Translations under genes and position numbers: made by a program | Part shown: in pieces, positions 8,612 to 16,266 of the stretch | Layout of the letters: the number at the start of each line of letters is the position of its first letter | Numbering within the stretch: position 1 is the first letter of the stretch | DNA from: Bombilactobacillus bombi | GTDB taxonomy: Bacteria > Bacillota > Bacilli > Lactobacillales > Lactobacillaceae | Assembly: GCF_003522965.1 (NCBI RefSeq) | Contig: NZ_CP031513.1 | Location: 1-64,000, forward strand | Length of the DNA stretch: 64,000 nucleotides | Direction: 5' to 3' | The notes under the pieces: generated by a model | The model's database searches: none | Told to the model about the DNA's origin: nothing | Seen by the model: the letters and a program-made list of their open reading frames with translations, nothing else

Positions 8612-10246
8612 ATGAAAAAGTCTTCATTAATGAGTGCTAGTGTTGTAGCAGCTGCACTCTTAGCTATTGCACCAATTGCTGCTCCAGCCGTTAATTTAAC
8701 TAGTACAATACCAGTTGCTCAGGCCGCAGATGCTAAAAGTGTGACCGTAGAACAAGTACTAAACAAAATTCAAAAGTCTTTTAGAGGTAGCAACACAATT
8801 AATTACCCAGATACTTGGGACACTATTGCAGGTTTTTTAAGCAAAAGTCAGCCAGTTGTGAAGCCGGCTAAAGTTTTTGATAAGAAGGTTGTTGGATCTT
8901 TTGCAGATAATAATACTGGAGCATCTGCAAAAATTAATGATGTACTGTTAAGTCAATTTTTTCAACAAGAGCCTTTGACTACTAATTATGATTTTTCCTT
9001 AAGTAATGATGAACAGAATGCCATTATAGATAATAATGTTGAGTTTACTTCTAAAATTGAAGCTGTTGATGGCAAAGATTCAGTCATTTTAAATGATACT
9101 AATGCAAGTCAATTTGAAACAGCCATGAAGAATATTAAAAAAGATGGCGGATCTGTAAAGCTTACTTACTCATTTAATTGGAAAGATTCAAAAGGTACTC
9201 CTCAGAGTTCAGTTGTTACATCACAACTTAAGTTTGCAACACCTGCCGTAACTTCTAAGAGTGCTACTGCTAAAGTTGACCCTAAGACATCCACTGCTAA
9301 GGTGGGCGATGCTATTGCTGATTCATTACCAACAGAAGATTTTGATGACATCCGTTTTCTTGATGAATCCGGTAACGATATCACAGACCAATTAAAGGGT
9401 TATATTGACTTAAGCCGCGATATTAAAGACAGTAAAGGTAATGTGGTTACAGGTGATAAATTCACACAGCCAGGTGATTATACTCGGGCAGTGACAATTG
9501 ACTTTAAGACTTTAATGGGCACTAAGCAATTTGATGATGACGGCAATCCGATTAAAGTCGGCGATCCTAATGTTTATAACTATACTAAAGCCTTAAAGGA
9601 CGGAAAGATTAAAGTTATACTCAATGGTAAAGAAATTACTCTTAAAGATGGCGTTGATGGATTTGATGCAGCTAATGGTAAATATACTTATAATCGTAAG
9701 ATTACTGTCACTGGTGAACCAGCAAAAGACGCTGACAAAAAGGATAAGGATGTAGTTACTGATAAAGAGTCCATTAGTGGTGTGGTTACAGTCAAGAATA
9801 ATGTAGCTTCTTCAGTAGCTCAATTGTTCGATTCTAAAGGTCGCGCTATTATTGACCGCGCTTTACCAACGAATTCTAGCTGGAAAACTGATTATCGTGT
9901 GAAAATTAACGGCATCACTTACTATCGTGTTTCAACAGATGAATTTGTCAGAGCGGATCGCGTTAATTTCCTAGATAATGCTGCCGCAAAGATTAATGTG
10001 GGTACGATTAGTGGTAACCTTTCTAAAAGTTATATAAATAATATCTTTAAGGTTAATGGAATTGGTTTGACAGCTTTGTGGCGGATTTCTAATGATGGTC
10101 AGAGTATGATTGTTAAGGAAGATCGCTGGGTACCTCAAGATAGTCGTTGGTTTACTGATCAAAAAGTGGATCTGAATGGGGTTACCTTCTACCGGTTGTC
10201 AACTAATGAATGGATCAAAGCTAATAATGGTTATTTAGAAAAATAA
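8612..10246 (+). CDS. S-layer-like protein with two C-terminal SLAP modules (copy C)
   Basis: The protein is 544 residues, starting at ATG 8612 behind GAGGGGAG. The signal peptide (KKSSLMSASVV, then VAQA) nearly matches that of copy A at 2984. The middle region is Lys/Asp-rich with no enzyme motif. SLAP modules lie at about 386-452 and 465-544. The second is more diverged: it has WFTDQ and YRLSTNEW instead of WQTD and YRVST. The length is almost the same as copy A (543), so a duplication of copy A or of an A/GH73 unit is likely. The function is wall-bound surface coat by family analogy. Confidence 0.78.
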   Translation: MKKSSLMSASVVAAALLAIAPIAAPAVNLTSTIPVAQAADAKSVTVEQVLNKIQKSFRGSNTINYPDTWDTIAGFLSKSQPVVKPAKVFDKKVVGSFADNNTGASAKINDVLLSQFFQQEPLTTNYDFSLSNDEQNAIIDNNVEFTSKIEAVDGKDSVILNDTNASQFETAMKNIKKDGGSVKLTYSFNWKDSKGTPQSSVVTSQLKFATPAVTSKSATAKVDPKTSTAKVGDAIADSLPTEDFDDIRFLDESGNDITDQLKGYIDLSRDIKDSKGNVVTGDKFTQPGDYTRAVTIDFKTLMGTKQFDDDGNPIKVGDPNVYNYTKALKDGKIKVILNGKEITLKDGVDGFDAANGKYTYNRKITVTGEPAKDADKKDKDVVTDKESISGVVTVKNNVASSVAQLFDSKGRAIIDRALPTNSSWKTDYRVKINGITYYRVSTDEFVRADRVNFLDNAAAKINVGTISGNLSKSYINNIFKVNGIGLTALWRISNDGQSMIVKEDRWVPQDSRWFTDQKVDLNGVTFYRLSTNEWIKANNGYLEK

Positions 10247-10260
10247 TAACAACTAATAAA

Positions 10261-10298
10261 AAGTAAATTTCTCCTGTGAGATGGAATTTGCTTTTTTA
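10261..10298 (+). terminator. Terminator
   Basis: AAGTAAATTTC (10261-10271) pairs with GGAATTTGCTT (10283-10293), with two wobble pairs, followed by a T-run. Confidence 0.72.
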
Positions 10299-10312
10299 TT
10301 TGGTCGTAATAG

Positions 10313-10341
10313 TTGAATTTATACTGTGGAGCCGTTAAGAT
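10313..10341 (+). promoter_or_regulatory. Promoter of second GH73 gene
   Basis: TTGAAT (10313-10318), 17 bp, TAAGAT (10336-10341). It has the same -35 and spacing as the first GH73 gene. Confidence 0.7.
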
Positions 10342-10369
10342 TGATAGTAACTTGTCAGGAGGAATTATT

Positions 10370-11200
10370 TTGAAAAAAAAGGCACTAACATCAGCTTTGA
10401 TTGCATTGCTTCTTTCTAGTACAACCGCAGCTGGTGGAGTTAACTTAGTTCAGGCGGCTGGTAATAATCATGCGCAATCTTTTGACTTTTCGTTGCCACT
10501 TGATAATCATCAACAATTTATTCAACAAATTGCGCCGGTAGCTAAAAATGCCGCTAAGCAGTACGGATTGTATCCGTCAGTGATGATGGCCCAAGCTATT
10601 TTAGAAAGTGACTGGGGTACTTCCAGCGCTAGTCAAGCTCCTAATTATAATTACTTTGGTATTAAGGGTGATTATAATGGATCTGCTGTGCAAATGGCGA
10701 CGCAAGAATGGAGTCCTGAGAGCGATTATTATACTATCAATTCCAGTTTTCGCAGATATCCTAGTATGAAGGCTTCTTTTGTCGATAATGGTAACTTATT
10801 GCGGAGCGATTATTACTATAGTGGAGCTTGGCGAGAGAATGCCTCTACTTATCGTGACGCTACTGCATGGTTGCAAGGACGTTATGCAACAGACCCCGAA
10901 TATGCCAACAAGTTGAATCAATTAATCAAGACTTATAATTTAACCCAATATGATGGGACTGCAGATAATACTGCACCTACAGCTGCAACCAATACAGCTA
11001 ATAAGCAAACTGCCAAACTCAGTAGTGATCGAGGACGAATTAAATTGTATTCACCATTAGGTGTTGCTTTGCCAAGTAGTTCTTTAAAGCCAGGTGCTAC
11101 CTGTACTTTTGGTGAAACTCGTTATATTAACGGTCAAAAGTTCTATCGAGTTTCCACTTATGAGTGGTTGAACGCAGATGATGTTGTATCCATTAACTAG
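10370..11200 (+). CDS. GH73 N-acetylglucosaminidase with degenerate SLAP module (copy 2)
   Basis: Secreted glucosaminidase of 276 residues, paralogue of the gene at 6373. TTG at 10370 is the start because CAGGAGG precedes it and a signal peptide ending in VQAA follows. The GH73 domain (about 47-200) keeps the catalytic Glu79 in 'AILESDWG' and the NYNYFGIKG motif. The C-terminal module keeps LYSPLG and FYRVSTYEW but has lost the DRSL and WxTD motifs found in every other SLAP module here, so its wall binding may be altered. Monocistronic. Confidence 0.83.
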   Translation: MKKKALTSALIALLLSSTTAAGGVNLVQAAGNNHAQSFDFSLPLDNHQQFIQQIAPVAKNAAKQYGLYPSVMMAQAILESDWGTSSASQAPNYNYFGIKGDYNGSAVQMATQEWSPESDYYTINSSFRRYPSMKASFVDNGNLLRSDYYYSGAWRENASTYRDATAWLQGRYATDPEYANKLNQLIKTYNLTQYDGTADNTAPTAATNTANKQTAKLSSDRGRIKLYSPLGVALPSSSLKPGATCTFGETRYINGQKFYRVSTYEWLNADDVVSIN

Positions 11201-11224
11201 ATATTAAAATTTTGCATATTCACA

Positions 11225-11263
11225 AAAACTCACCAATCAACTTGATTGGTGAGTTTTTTAATT
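11225..11263. terminator. Bidirectional terminator
   Basis: A perfect 15-bp stem, AAAACTCACCAATCA (11225-11239) with TGATTGGTGAGTTTT (11243-11257) and a 3-nt loop, sits between convergent genes. Confidence 0.9.
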
Positions 11264-11875
11264 GGTTTTTACACTTTGCAGAACTTCACGATAAAGATTA
11301 TCTTTGTCATGAGGTATAGCAAGCGAAAGCGTACCGCTGGAATTTTTAAAGGCATAGTAGACTTTCTGTTGATTGCTATCAAAGACTAGGGCGGTATTAA
11401 CTTTTACAGTTCTAATACCTGCAGTATTTTTGATAGACAATGTTTTGGTTTTGATTTCTTGATAATGTAAGTGATACGAGTTAGCTTCTCCTGTATCACT
11501 GTTAAAAAAAGTAATGTGACCTTTACCTGTTTGATTGTTTAACTGCAGCTGCAAACCAGTACTCAGATTGTCGCGGTCATAATAAAATTTCCCCATGTTT
11601 AAAGCTTCCGTAGAAACAGAATATCGCCCAATAGTTGCAGTAGGCTGATATGAACGGGAGTCAGTGGCAGTTTTAGGTTTAGATTTTTGAGAAGTAGTTT
11701 TTCTTTTGGTTACAGTAGTTTCAGTAGGAGAATCATCTGAAGATTCCCAGTTATCTGAATTGCTGCTCCAGCTTTTAAGTCCAACAGCTAACCCGACAAG
11801 CAAGATAATAATGATAATTAGATAGGTTTTGCGCTTAGAGGTTGGATCTTCAACTTGGCGATGTTTGCCTTCCAT
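11258..11875 (-). CDS. Membrane-anchored protein of unknown function
   Basis: The protein is 205 residues. A cytoplasmic Lys/Arg-rich start is followed by one transmembrane helix (about 18-35), a Ser/Thr/Lys linker to about residue 80 and an outer globular domain of about 120 residues rich in beta-prone stretches. AAGGAGG lies 7 nt before ATG 11875. I do not recognise the domain. It converges on the SLAP cluster and shares its terminator. It may be an extracytoplasmic sensor or wall-associated protein, but nothing in the sequence shows this. Confidence 0.55.
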   Translation of the reverse strand: MEGKHRQVEDPTSKRKTYLIIIIILLVGLAVGLKSWSSNSDNWESSDDSPTETTVTKRKTTSQKSKPKTATDSRSYQPTATIGRYSVSTEALNMGKFYYDRDNLSTGLQLQLNNQTGKGHITFFNSDTGEANSYHLHYQEIKTKTLSIKNTAGIRTVKVNTALVFDSNQQKVYYAFKNSSGTLSLAIPHDKDNLYREVLQSVKTN

Positions 11876-12028
11876 AAATATCCTCCTTATAATTGCGTAG
11901 TTTAATTATAGCATTTTCTACATTTGAATTGAGTAATTGCTGCTGCTAAGCAATGACACCGCATTCATTAAATGGTAAAATAAAAATACATATTGTGATT
12001 TTTATTTTAATAATTAAGAGGTGCAGGG

Positions 12029-12820
12029 ATGATTTTAAATACAGAAGGTCTTTCTCAAACAATTACTAAAGAACTGTTGCTGACAATGATTAAACACAAG
12101 CAGATTCCCATTTGTAATAACTTTCAATTTAGTAACCAAGTAATAGCTATGTATAATATTTCAACTACAGCCAATGCGACAATTGTCATCGATCAAAAGC
12201 AAGGAATGCTGATGACATCTCAGACTACACGACAATTATTAAATGACTTTAGTCATCAGAATATTTTTGATTTTCAGCAATCACGCATTATGGTGCAAAA
12301 TAGCGGTCATCCGCATTTTTTACCGCTGGTTTTAGGTCGCGCAGTTTATTTGCCTTTAGCTGGGATTAGTCACGGTTCCGCTGATTGGGTAGGATTGCAT
12401 TGGCAACAAGATTGTGTGCAAGATCGAAGTCAAGAATTAGCCTGTTTTACGACTGTGAATGACTTTATTTTGCAATTTCATTATACAGCCTATCGTAATC
12501 TAGAAGATGCCGTCCATCGTTCTTCCTACTACAGTGAATACTTATGTCGGATTCTACAATTGATTGTCCATTCTGCTGGTTCAAAGGTGCAAGGTTATCC
12601 AGCACTTGGAATTATGCGTCAATTTTCAACTTGTCAATGTTCTTTACATACTAAATTACCCCAAACTAATCAAGATGTGCGCCAATTTTTGCAATTATTT
12701 CAAGATTGGACTTTGCAACGAATTTATAATTTTCCAGAATTAGAACTGCCAGCACAGCTACAAGCCGAAACTATGCAAATCTGGCGTTATGAATTAGCGA
12801 ATATGCACTCACTTTGGTGA
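12029..12820 (+). CDS. ComK-like competence transcription factor (tentative)
   Basis: The protein is 263 residues. The middle part (about residues 85-130) follows the ComK pattern: a hydrophobic strand, then 'AVYLPLAGIS', then 'ADWVGLHW', like the FPT-x-S ... C-x-WI ... H stretch of Bacillus ComK. A following 'QFHYTAYRNLEDAV' matches the position of the ComK Asn/Tyr helix. ComK activates DNA-uptake genes. The C-terminal 80 residues are an extension beyond the usual ComK length. GAGGTG at 12018-12023 is the ribosome site. The next gene is a ComX-like sigma factor, which supports a competence role. The similarity is by eye and needs a profile search. Confidence 0.6.
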   Translation: MILNTEGLSQTITKELLLTMIKHKQIPICNNFQFSNQVIAMYNISTTANATIVIDQKQGMLMTSQTTRQLLNDFSHQNIFDFQQSRIMVQNSGHPHFLPLVLGRAVYLPLAGISHGSADWVGLHWQQDCVQDRSQELACFTTVNDFILQFHYTAYRNLEDAVHRSSYYSEYLCRILQLIVHSAGSKVQGYPALGIMRQFSTCQCSLHTKLPQTNQDVRQFLQLFQDWTLQRIYNFPELELPAQLQAETMQIWRYELANMHSLW

Positions 12821-12955
12821 AAATTTTGCACCCGCAGTATATTCAATTAAATTACCCGTAAACACTACCTTAGTTCAGAAAACATCCCTGAAGATTAAAT
12901 TTTAATCGCTTTCAGCGAGTATTATTGCCAGCCTAAACCAGTTATCTTAAAGGTA

Positions 12956-12971
12956 CCACAAGCGCTTGTGG
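12956..12971. promoter_or_regulatory. Perfect 16-bp palindrome upstream of the sigma-factor gene
   Basis: CCACAAGCGCTTGTGG is a perfect palindrome 25 bp before the ATG at 12997 and just upstream of its GAGGAT ribosome site. It could be an operator or an mRNA hairpin. It does not fit the CcpA cre consensus, since the outer TG and CA are missing. Confidence 0.5.
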
Positions 12972-12996
12972 AATAGACGAATGAGGATATTTCACA

Positions 12997-13500
12997 ATGA
13001 ACTTAGAACATGATTTGACAACTGGTTTTACTTTGGCTTGGAAAGAGCAACGCTTAATTTTTGGTGCATTAAAGCGTGCCGGAGTTTATCGAAGTAATTA
13101 TTTATATGAGGATTTAGTTCAAGAAGGCTATTTGACTTATGCCTTAACTTGGTCTAATTCGCATTTAACTGGAGAAGAGTTTAATCATTATGTTTTTCAA
13201 CGGATTGTTTGGCGCACACTTGACTTGTTGCGGCACGAACGTTATCGCCAAGAGCATAGTGATGTTGATGAGTTAATGATTAACGATGAACAAGTAGGAG
13301 AGCCCTTATTTTGGGATGTACAAGTTCAAGAATTATTGCCACAATTAACGGCAGTAGAACAACAAATCTTGTTTAAACATTTATTGCAAGAACAAAAGCT
13401 ATCTCTATTGGCTATTAATCTGGGGGTAACGCCACGTTATTTGCGAAAAGTGCGCACGCAATTACGCGCGAAATTACGCCCACTACTAGGAAGAGAATAA
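12997..13500 (+). CDS. ComX/SigH-like alternative sigma factor
   Basis: The protein is 167 residues. The first half has sigma-70 region 2 features ('YLYEDLVQEGYLTYAL' and 'FQRIVWRTLDLLRHER'). The second half has a region 4-like helix-turn-helix ('SLLAINLGVTPRYLRKVRTQL'). Two-domain sigma factors of this size in lactobacilli are the competence sigma ComX/SigH, which directs RNA polymerase to late competence genes. ATG 12997 has GAGGAT 9 nt upstream. The ComK-like gene lies 176 bp upstream with no clear terminator between, so joint transcription is possible. ECF-type sigma factors are an alternative. Confidence 0.72.
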   Translation: MNLEHDLTTGFTLAWKEQRLIFGALKRAGVYRSNYLYEDLVQEGYLTYALTWSNSHLTGEEFNHYVFQRIVWRTLDLLRHERYRQEHSDVDELMINDEQVGEPLFWDVQVQELLPQLTAVEQQILFKHLLQEQKLSLLAINLGVTPRYLRKVRTQLRAKLRPLLGRE

Positions 13501-13553
13501 TCAATATTGCACATCTATTTTATCTAATGCTATAATCTGCCTGTGAGGTTGAA

Positions 13554-15038
13554 ATGAAGAGTAAACATATAATTAGATATATTATAATTTTAATATTGAC
13601 GTTAACAGCGATGACTGGTTGTAAACAAGCCAAACCTTTGAACCAGCAAGTTGCTCAAAGCAACGCTAATTGGTATTTATATCAGGGGGATGCCAATGGC
13701 CGAGGTAATTTAATGCAGTTGCATTTTTATAGTGATCAAACTGTTAGCGTTAAAACCATTTCGTGGTTTAATCGGAAGTCAGGGGCTAATCTTTTGAATT
13801 CTTCTTTTGGCAATCCGACTTATCGACTTAACAAAGATGGTAAAGAGATTATTATTAATACTACTCCGCCACGCATGGTAATAGCTCTGAAAAATAGTTA
13901 TCAAGAGACTATTCATGGTTATACATTAAAAGGCTATACTGTCACTTATCAAGGCAATAAATGGAAACTTGGGAAAATCACGCATACTAATGCCAAGGTA
14001 GCGCAAGCTTATCAGAAAAAGCATCGCCACCATCAAGCAATCAAGGTCGCAGCTTCTGATAAGTTGGGTTCCACTTTGATGAAACATGTGGTTGATCCTA
14101 ATCAAGTAAAAGCTGCCAAAACAGCTCAATTAGATGGTAAGTCCATTGCTGGTGAGTATAATTACCGCGCGATGCAAGCTAATAGTCGAGTGTACGGACA
14201 TTTATCAATTGCGGAAAATGGCATTTTTACTAATACGGTTTATATTCATGCACCACAAAGCAAAGATAATCCAGATGTAGATAATCCTGTCATCATGCAG
14301 CAGCAAACTTTATCTGGTTATTTAACCAGTTTGTATGGCAAGCTTTACTTTAAACCGCTAAACTTATTAAAGATTAGCTACTTTACAGGTGGACAAAACA
14401 TTGATAATCCAGCTATTAAGGCTATCAATTTAGCTACTGATACTAAAAAGTATGGTAACAATATTGAGCAAAAGCGTTGGCGCTTAGAATGGGGGAAAAA
14501 TGATCTTTTATTATATAATAAAGATTTTCAACCTTGGGCAAGTGCTGATGAAGGAGATGAAGTAGCTATTCATCTACATTCTACCGAACAAAGTACCCCG
14601 AAATTGCCAGAGCAATATAATCAAATTTATCAACATTATTTGAATTTGCAAAAGCAACCAGTGGCTTCTAATGCAGATTTGCGTCAATATGTTGCTGCAG
14701 TAGCAAGCAAACATCATAGTGCTATTGCGGGCATCGGGGTCAACATTAATGGTAAATTTAGTATTACGCAGCCGGCTAGTAATTATTTAGGCGTTGACCG
14801 TTCTGGGCAAAAGCAAGCCCCGATGCAATATCTAGCATTAATGGAACCAGCGGTTTTACAAGAAAAAAAGAACGCCCATACCGTCACAACACCTGAAGGG
14901 GAATTTTTAATTTTTGGAATTTCTGCAAATAAGCTTTATTTATTAGAACAGCCCGATTCTGATTCTAATACTGTCACGTGGGCACCGTTCCGCAATTTTC
15001 CAGTGCAATTACCGCAAGCTAATATTACGTGGAATTAA
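13554..15038 (+). CDS. Lipoprotein of unknown function
   Basis: The protein is 494 residues with a lipoprotein signal peptide: basic start, hydrophobic core and lipobox 'MTGC' with Cys23. The mature part seems to have two halves, each beginning with a long stretch of polar beta-prone sequence, joined near residues 150-200 by a Lys/His-rich linker. I do not recognise a catalytic motif or a named domain. GTGAGG lies 7 nt before the ATG. It ends in a clear terminator, so it is a single-gene unit or the end of the sigma-factor transcript 53 bp upstream. Confidence 0.6.
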   Translation: MKSKHIIRYIIILILTLTAMTGCKQAKPLNQQVAQSNANWYLYQGDANGRGNLMQLHFYSDQTVSVKTISWFNRKSGANLLNSSFGNPTYRLNKDGKEIIINTTPPRMVIALKNSYQETIHGYTLKGYTVTYQGNKWKLGKITHTNAKVAQAYQKKHRHHQAIKVAASDKLGSTLMKHVVDPNQVKAAKTAQLDGKSIAGEYNYRAMQANSRVYGHLSIAENGIFTNTVYIHAPQSKDNPDVDNPVIMQQQTLSGYLTSLYGKLYFKPLNLLKISYFTGGQNIDNPAIKAINLATDTKKYGNNIEQKRWRLEWGKNDLLLYNKDFQPWASADEGDEVAIHLHSTEQSTPKLPEQYNQIYQHYLNLQKQPVASNADLRQYVAAVASKHHSAIAGIGVNINGKFSITQPASNYLGVDRSGQKQAPMQYLALMEPAVLQEKKNAHTVTTPEGEFLIFGISANKLYLLEQPDSDSNTVTWAPFRNFPVQLPQANITWN

Positions 15039-15043
15039 TAATT

Positions 15044-15092
15044 AAACTCTATAATAGTGGAGATAGTCTCCAAGATTATAGAGTTTTTTTGT
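15044..15092 (+). terminator. Terminator with nested stem
   Basis: AAACTCTATAAT (15044-15055) pairs with ATTATAGAGTTT (15075-15086). TGGAGA and TCTCCA form an inner stem, and a T-run follows. Confidence 0.87.
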
Positions 15093-15126
15093 AATATAAT
15101 TTTTTGAGATTATTTTAGCAAGTAGG

Positions 15127-15154
15127 TTGTGTGATGAATAATTTTTGTTATGAT
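15127..15154 (+). promoter_or_regulatory. Promoter of PerM-like gene
   Basis: TTGTGT (15127-15132), 16 bp, TATGAT (15149-15154), with an extended -10 TGT before it. GGAGG at 15175-15179. Confidence 0.6.
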
Positions 15155-15185
15155 AAGACTAAGTTAAAATTACCGGAGGCTGTGG

Positions 15186-16196
15186 ATGAAAATTTATCAT
15201 AATTTTGTGAAAAATGTGCCGTTAAGACGGTTATGTGTGCTGATATTTTGTATTTTGATAATTTGGTTAATGCGCCAAATAATGAGTACCGTGCTGCTGA
15301 CTTTTGTTTTTACATTTTTGTCAGTTAATTTTATTCGGCAGATACAACACCATGTAAAATTAAGTCCCTTTTGGATTATTACGCCCCTTTATTTAATTAT
15401 TATTGGGTTAATCTATTTGTTAGCTACTCACTACATTCCGAATATTATTGATTCAACATTTAGTTTGTTGAAAAAAGTTTTTAATTTTTATGATAGCAAT
15501 AAAGTTCAAAGTGACCCCGTAATTGCCTTTTTGGTTGAGAGTGCCAAGAATTTAAAACTAGATGACCAAATTAAAACTGGCATAACTGAAATTTGGCGTT
15601 ATGTTACAAGCATTGGGGCTGTTGGTTTTACAATTGTGATTTCATTTTTATTGAGTTATTTTTATAGTTTTGAAGTCGATTGGATGAATCAATTTGGACG
15701 TGCGTTTGAGGATAGCAAAGTCAGCTGGCTTTTTGAAGATATCCATTTCTTTGCTAAGAAGTTTGTGAATACCTTTGGAGTAGTGTTAGAAGCCCAAGTA
15801 ATTATTGCGGTTGTGAATACGATTTTAACTGCTATTGCTTTGACTATTTTGAAGTTTTCGAGTGTTCCTAGTTTAGCAATGATGGTGTTCTTCTTGTCGA
15901 TGATTCCAGTCGCGGGTGTGATTATTTCGTTAATTCCCCTGTCAATTATTGGATATACGGTAGGTGGTTTGCAGACGATGATTTATGTATGGATTGCAAT
16001 TTTAGCTATTCATGCTTTGGAAACTTACGTTTTGAATCCCAAATTGATGTCTAGTCGGACCCATTTACCCATTTTTGTGACTTTTGTAGTTTTACTAATT
16101 TCAGAACAACTATTAGGAACTTGGGGATTAATTGTCGGTATTCCAATTTTTACTTTCTTTTTGGATGTTTTGGGCGTGCAAACAACCAATAAGTAA
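15186..16196 (+). CDS. AI-2E/PerM family membrane permease
   Basis: The protein is 336 residues with about eight helices in the family layout: two or three N-terminal helices, a central amphipathic region (about residues 90-200) and four C-terminal helices, with the conserved 'MMVFFLSMIPVAGVIISLIPL' block near residue 240 and 'ETYVLNPKLMSSRTHLP' near 280. The family name recalls an AI-2 export role for one member; most members have no proven substrate and some act as Na+/H+ antiporters or efflux carriers. The transport role here is by family only. Confidence 0.8.
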   Translation: MKIYHNFVKNVPLRRLCVLIFCILIIWLMRQIMSTVLLTFVFTFLSVNFIRQIQHHVKLSPFWIITPLYLIIIGLIYLLATHYIPNIIDSTFSLLKKVFNFYDSNKVQSDPVIAFLVESAKNLKLDDQIKTGITEIWRYVTSIGAVGFTIVISFLLSYFYSFEVDWMNQFGRAFEDSKVSWLFEDIHFFAKKFVNTFGVVLEAQVIIAVVNTILTAIALTILKFSSVPSLAMMVFFLSMIPVAGVIISLIPLSIIGYTVGGLQTMIYVWIAILAIHALETYVLNPKLMSSRTHLPIFVTFVVLLISEQLLGTWGLIVGIPIFTFFLDVLGVQTTNK

Positions 16197-16266
16197 AATT
16201 ACCTGTTTTGGTATTATTAGATAAGTGTTATTATAGTATTAGGACTTTGAAGAGTGAGGTATCATT

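Noticed and set aside
11541-11875. Possible LPXTG or lipobox in the membrane-anchored protein
   Set aside because: The N-terminus is a simple Lys-rich signal anchor without Cys, and no LPXTG is present.
12956-12971. CcpA cre site
   Set aside because: The palindrome lacks the outer TG and CA of the cre consensus, so it is listed as an unassigned palindrome.
15186-16196. AI-2 quorum-sensing exporter as a firm function
   Set aside because: The family name is historical and most members have no proven AI-2 role; only the family is called.
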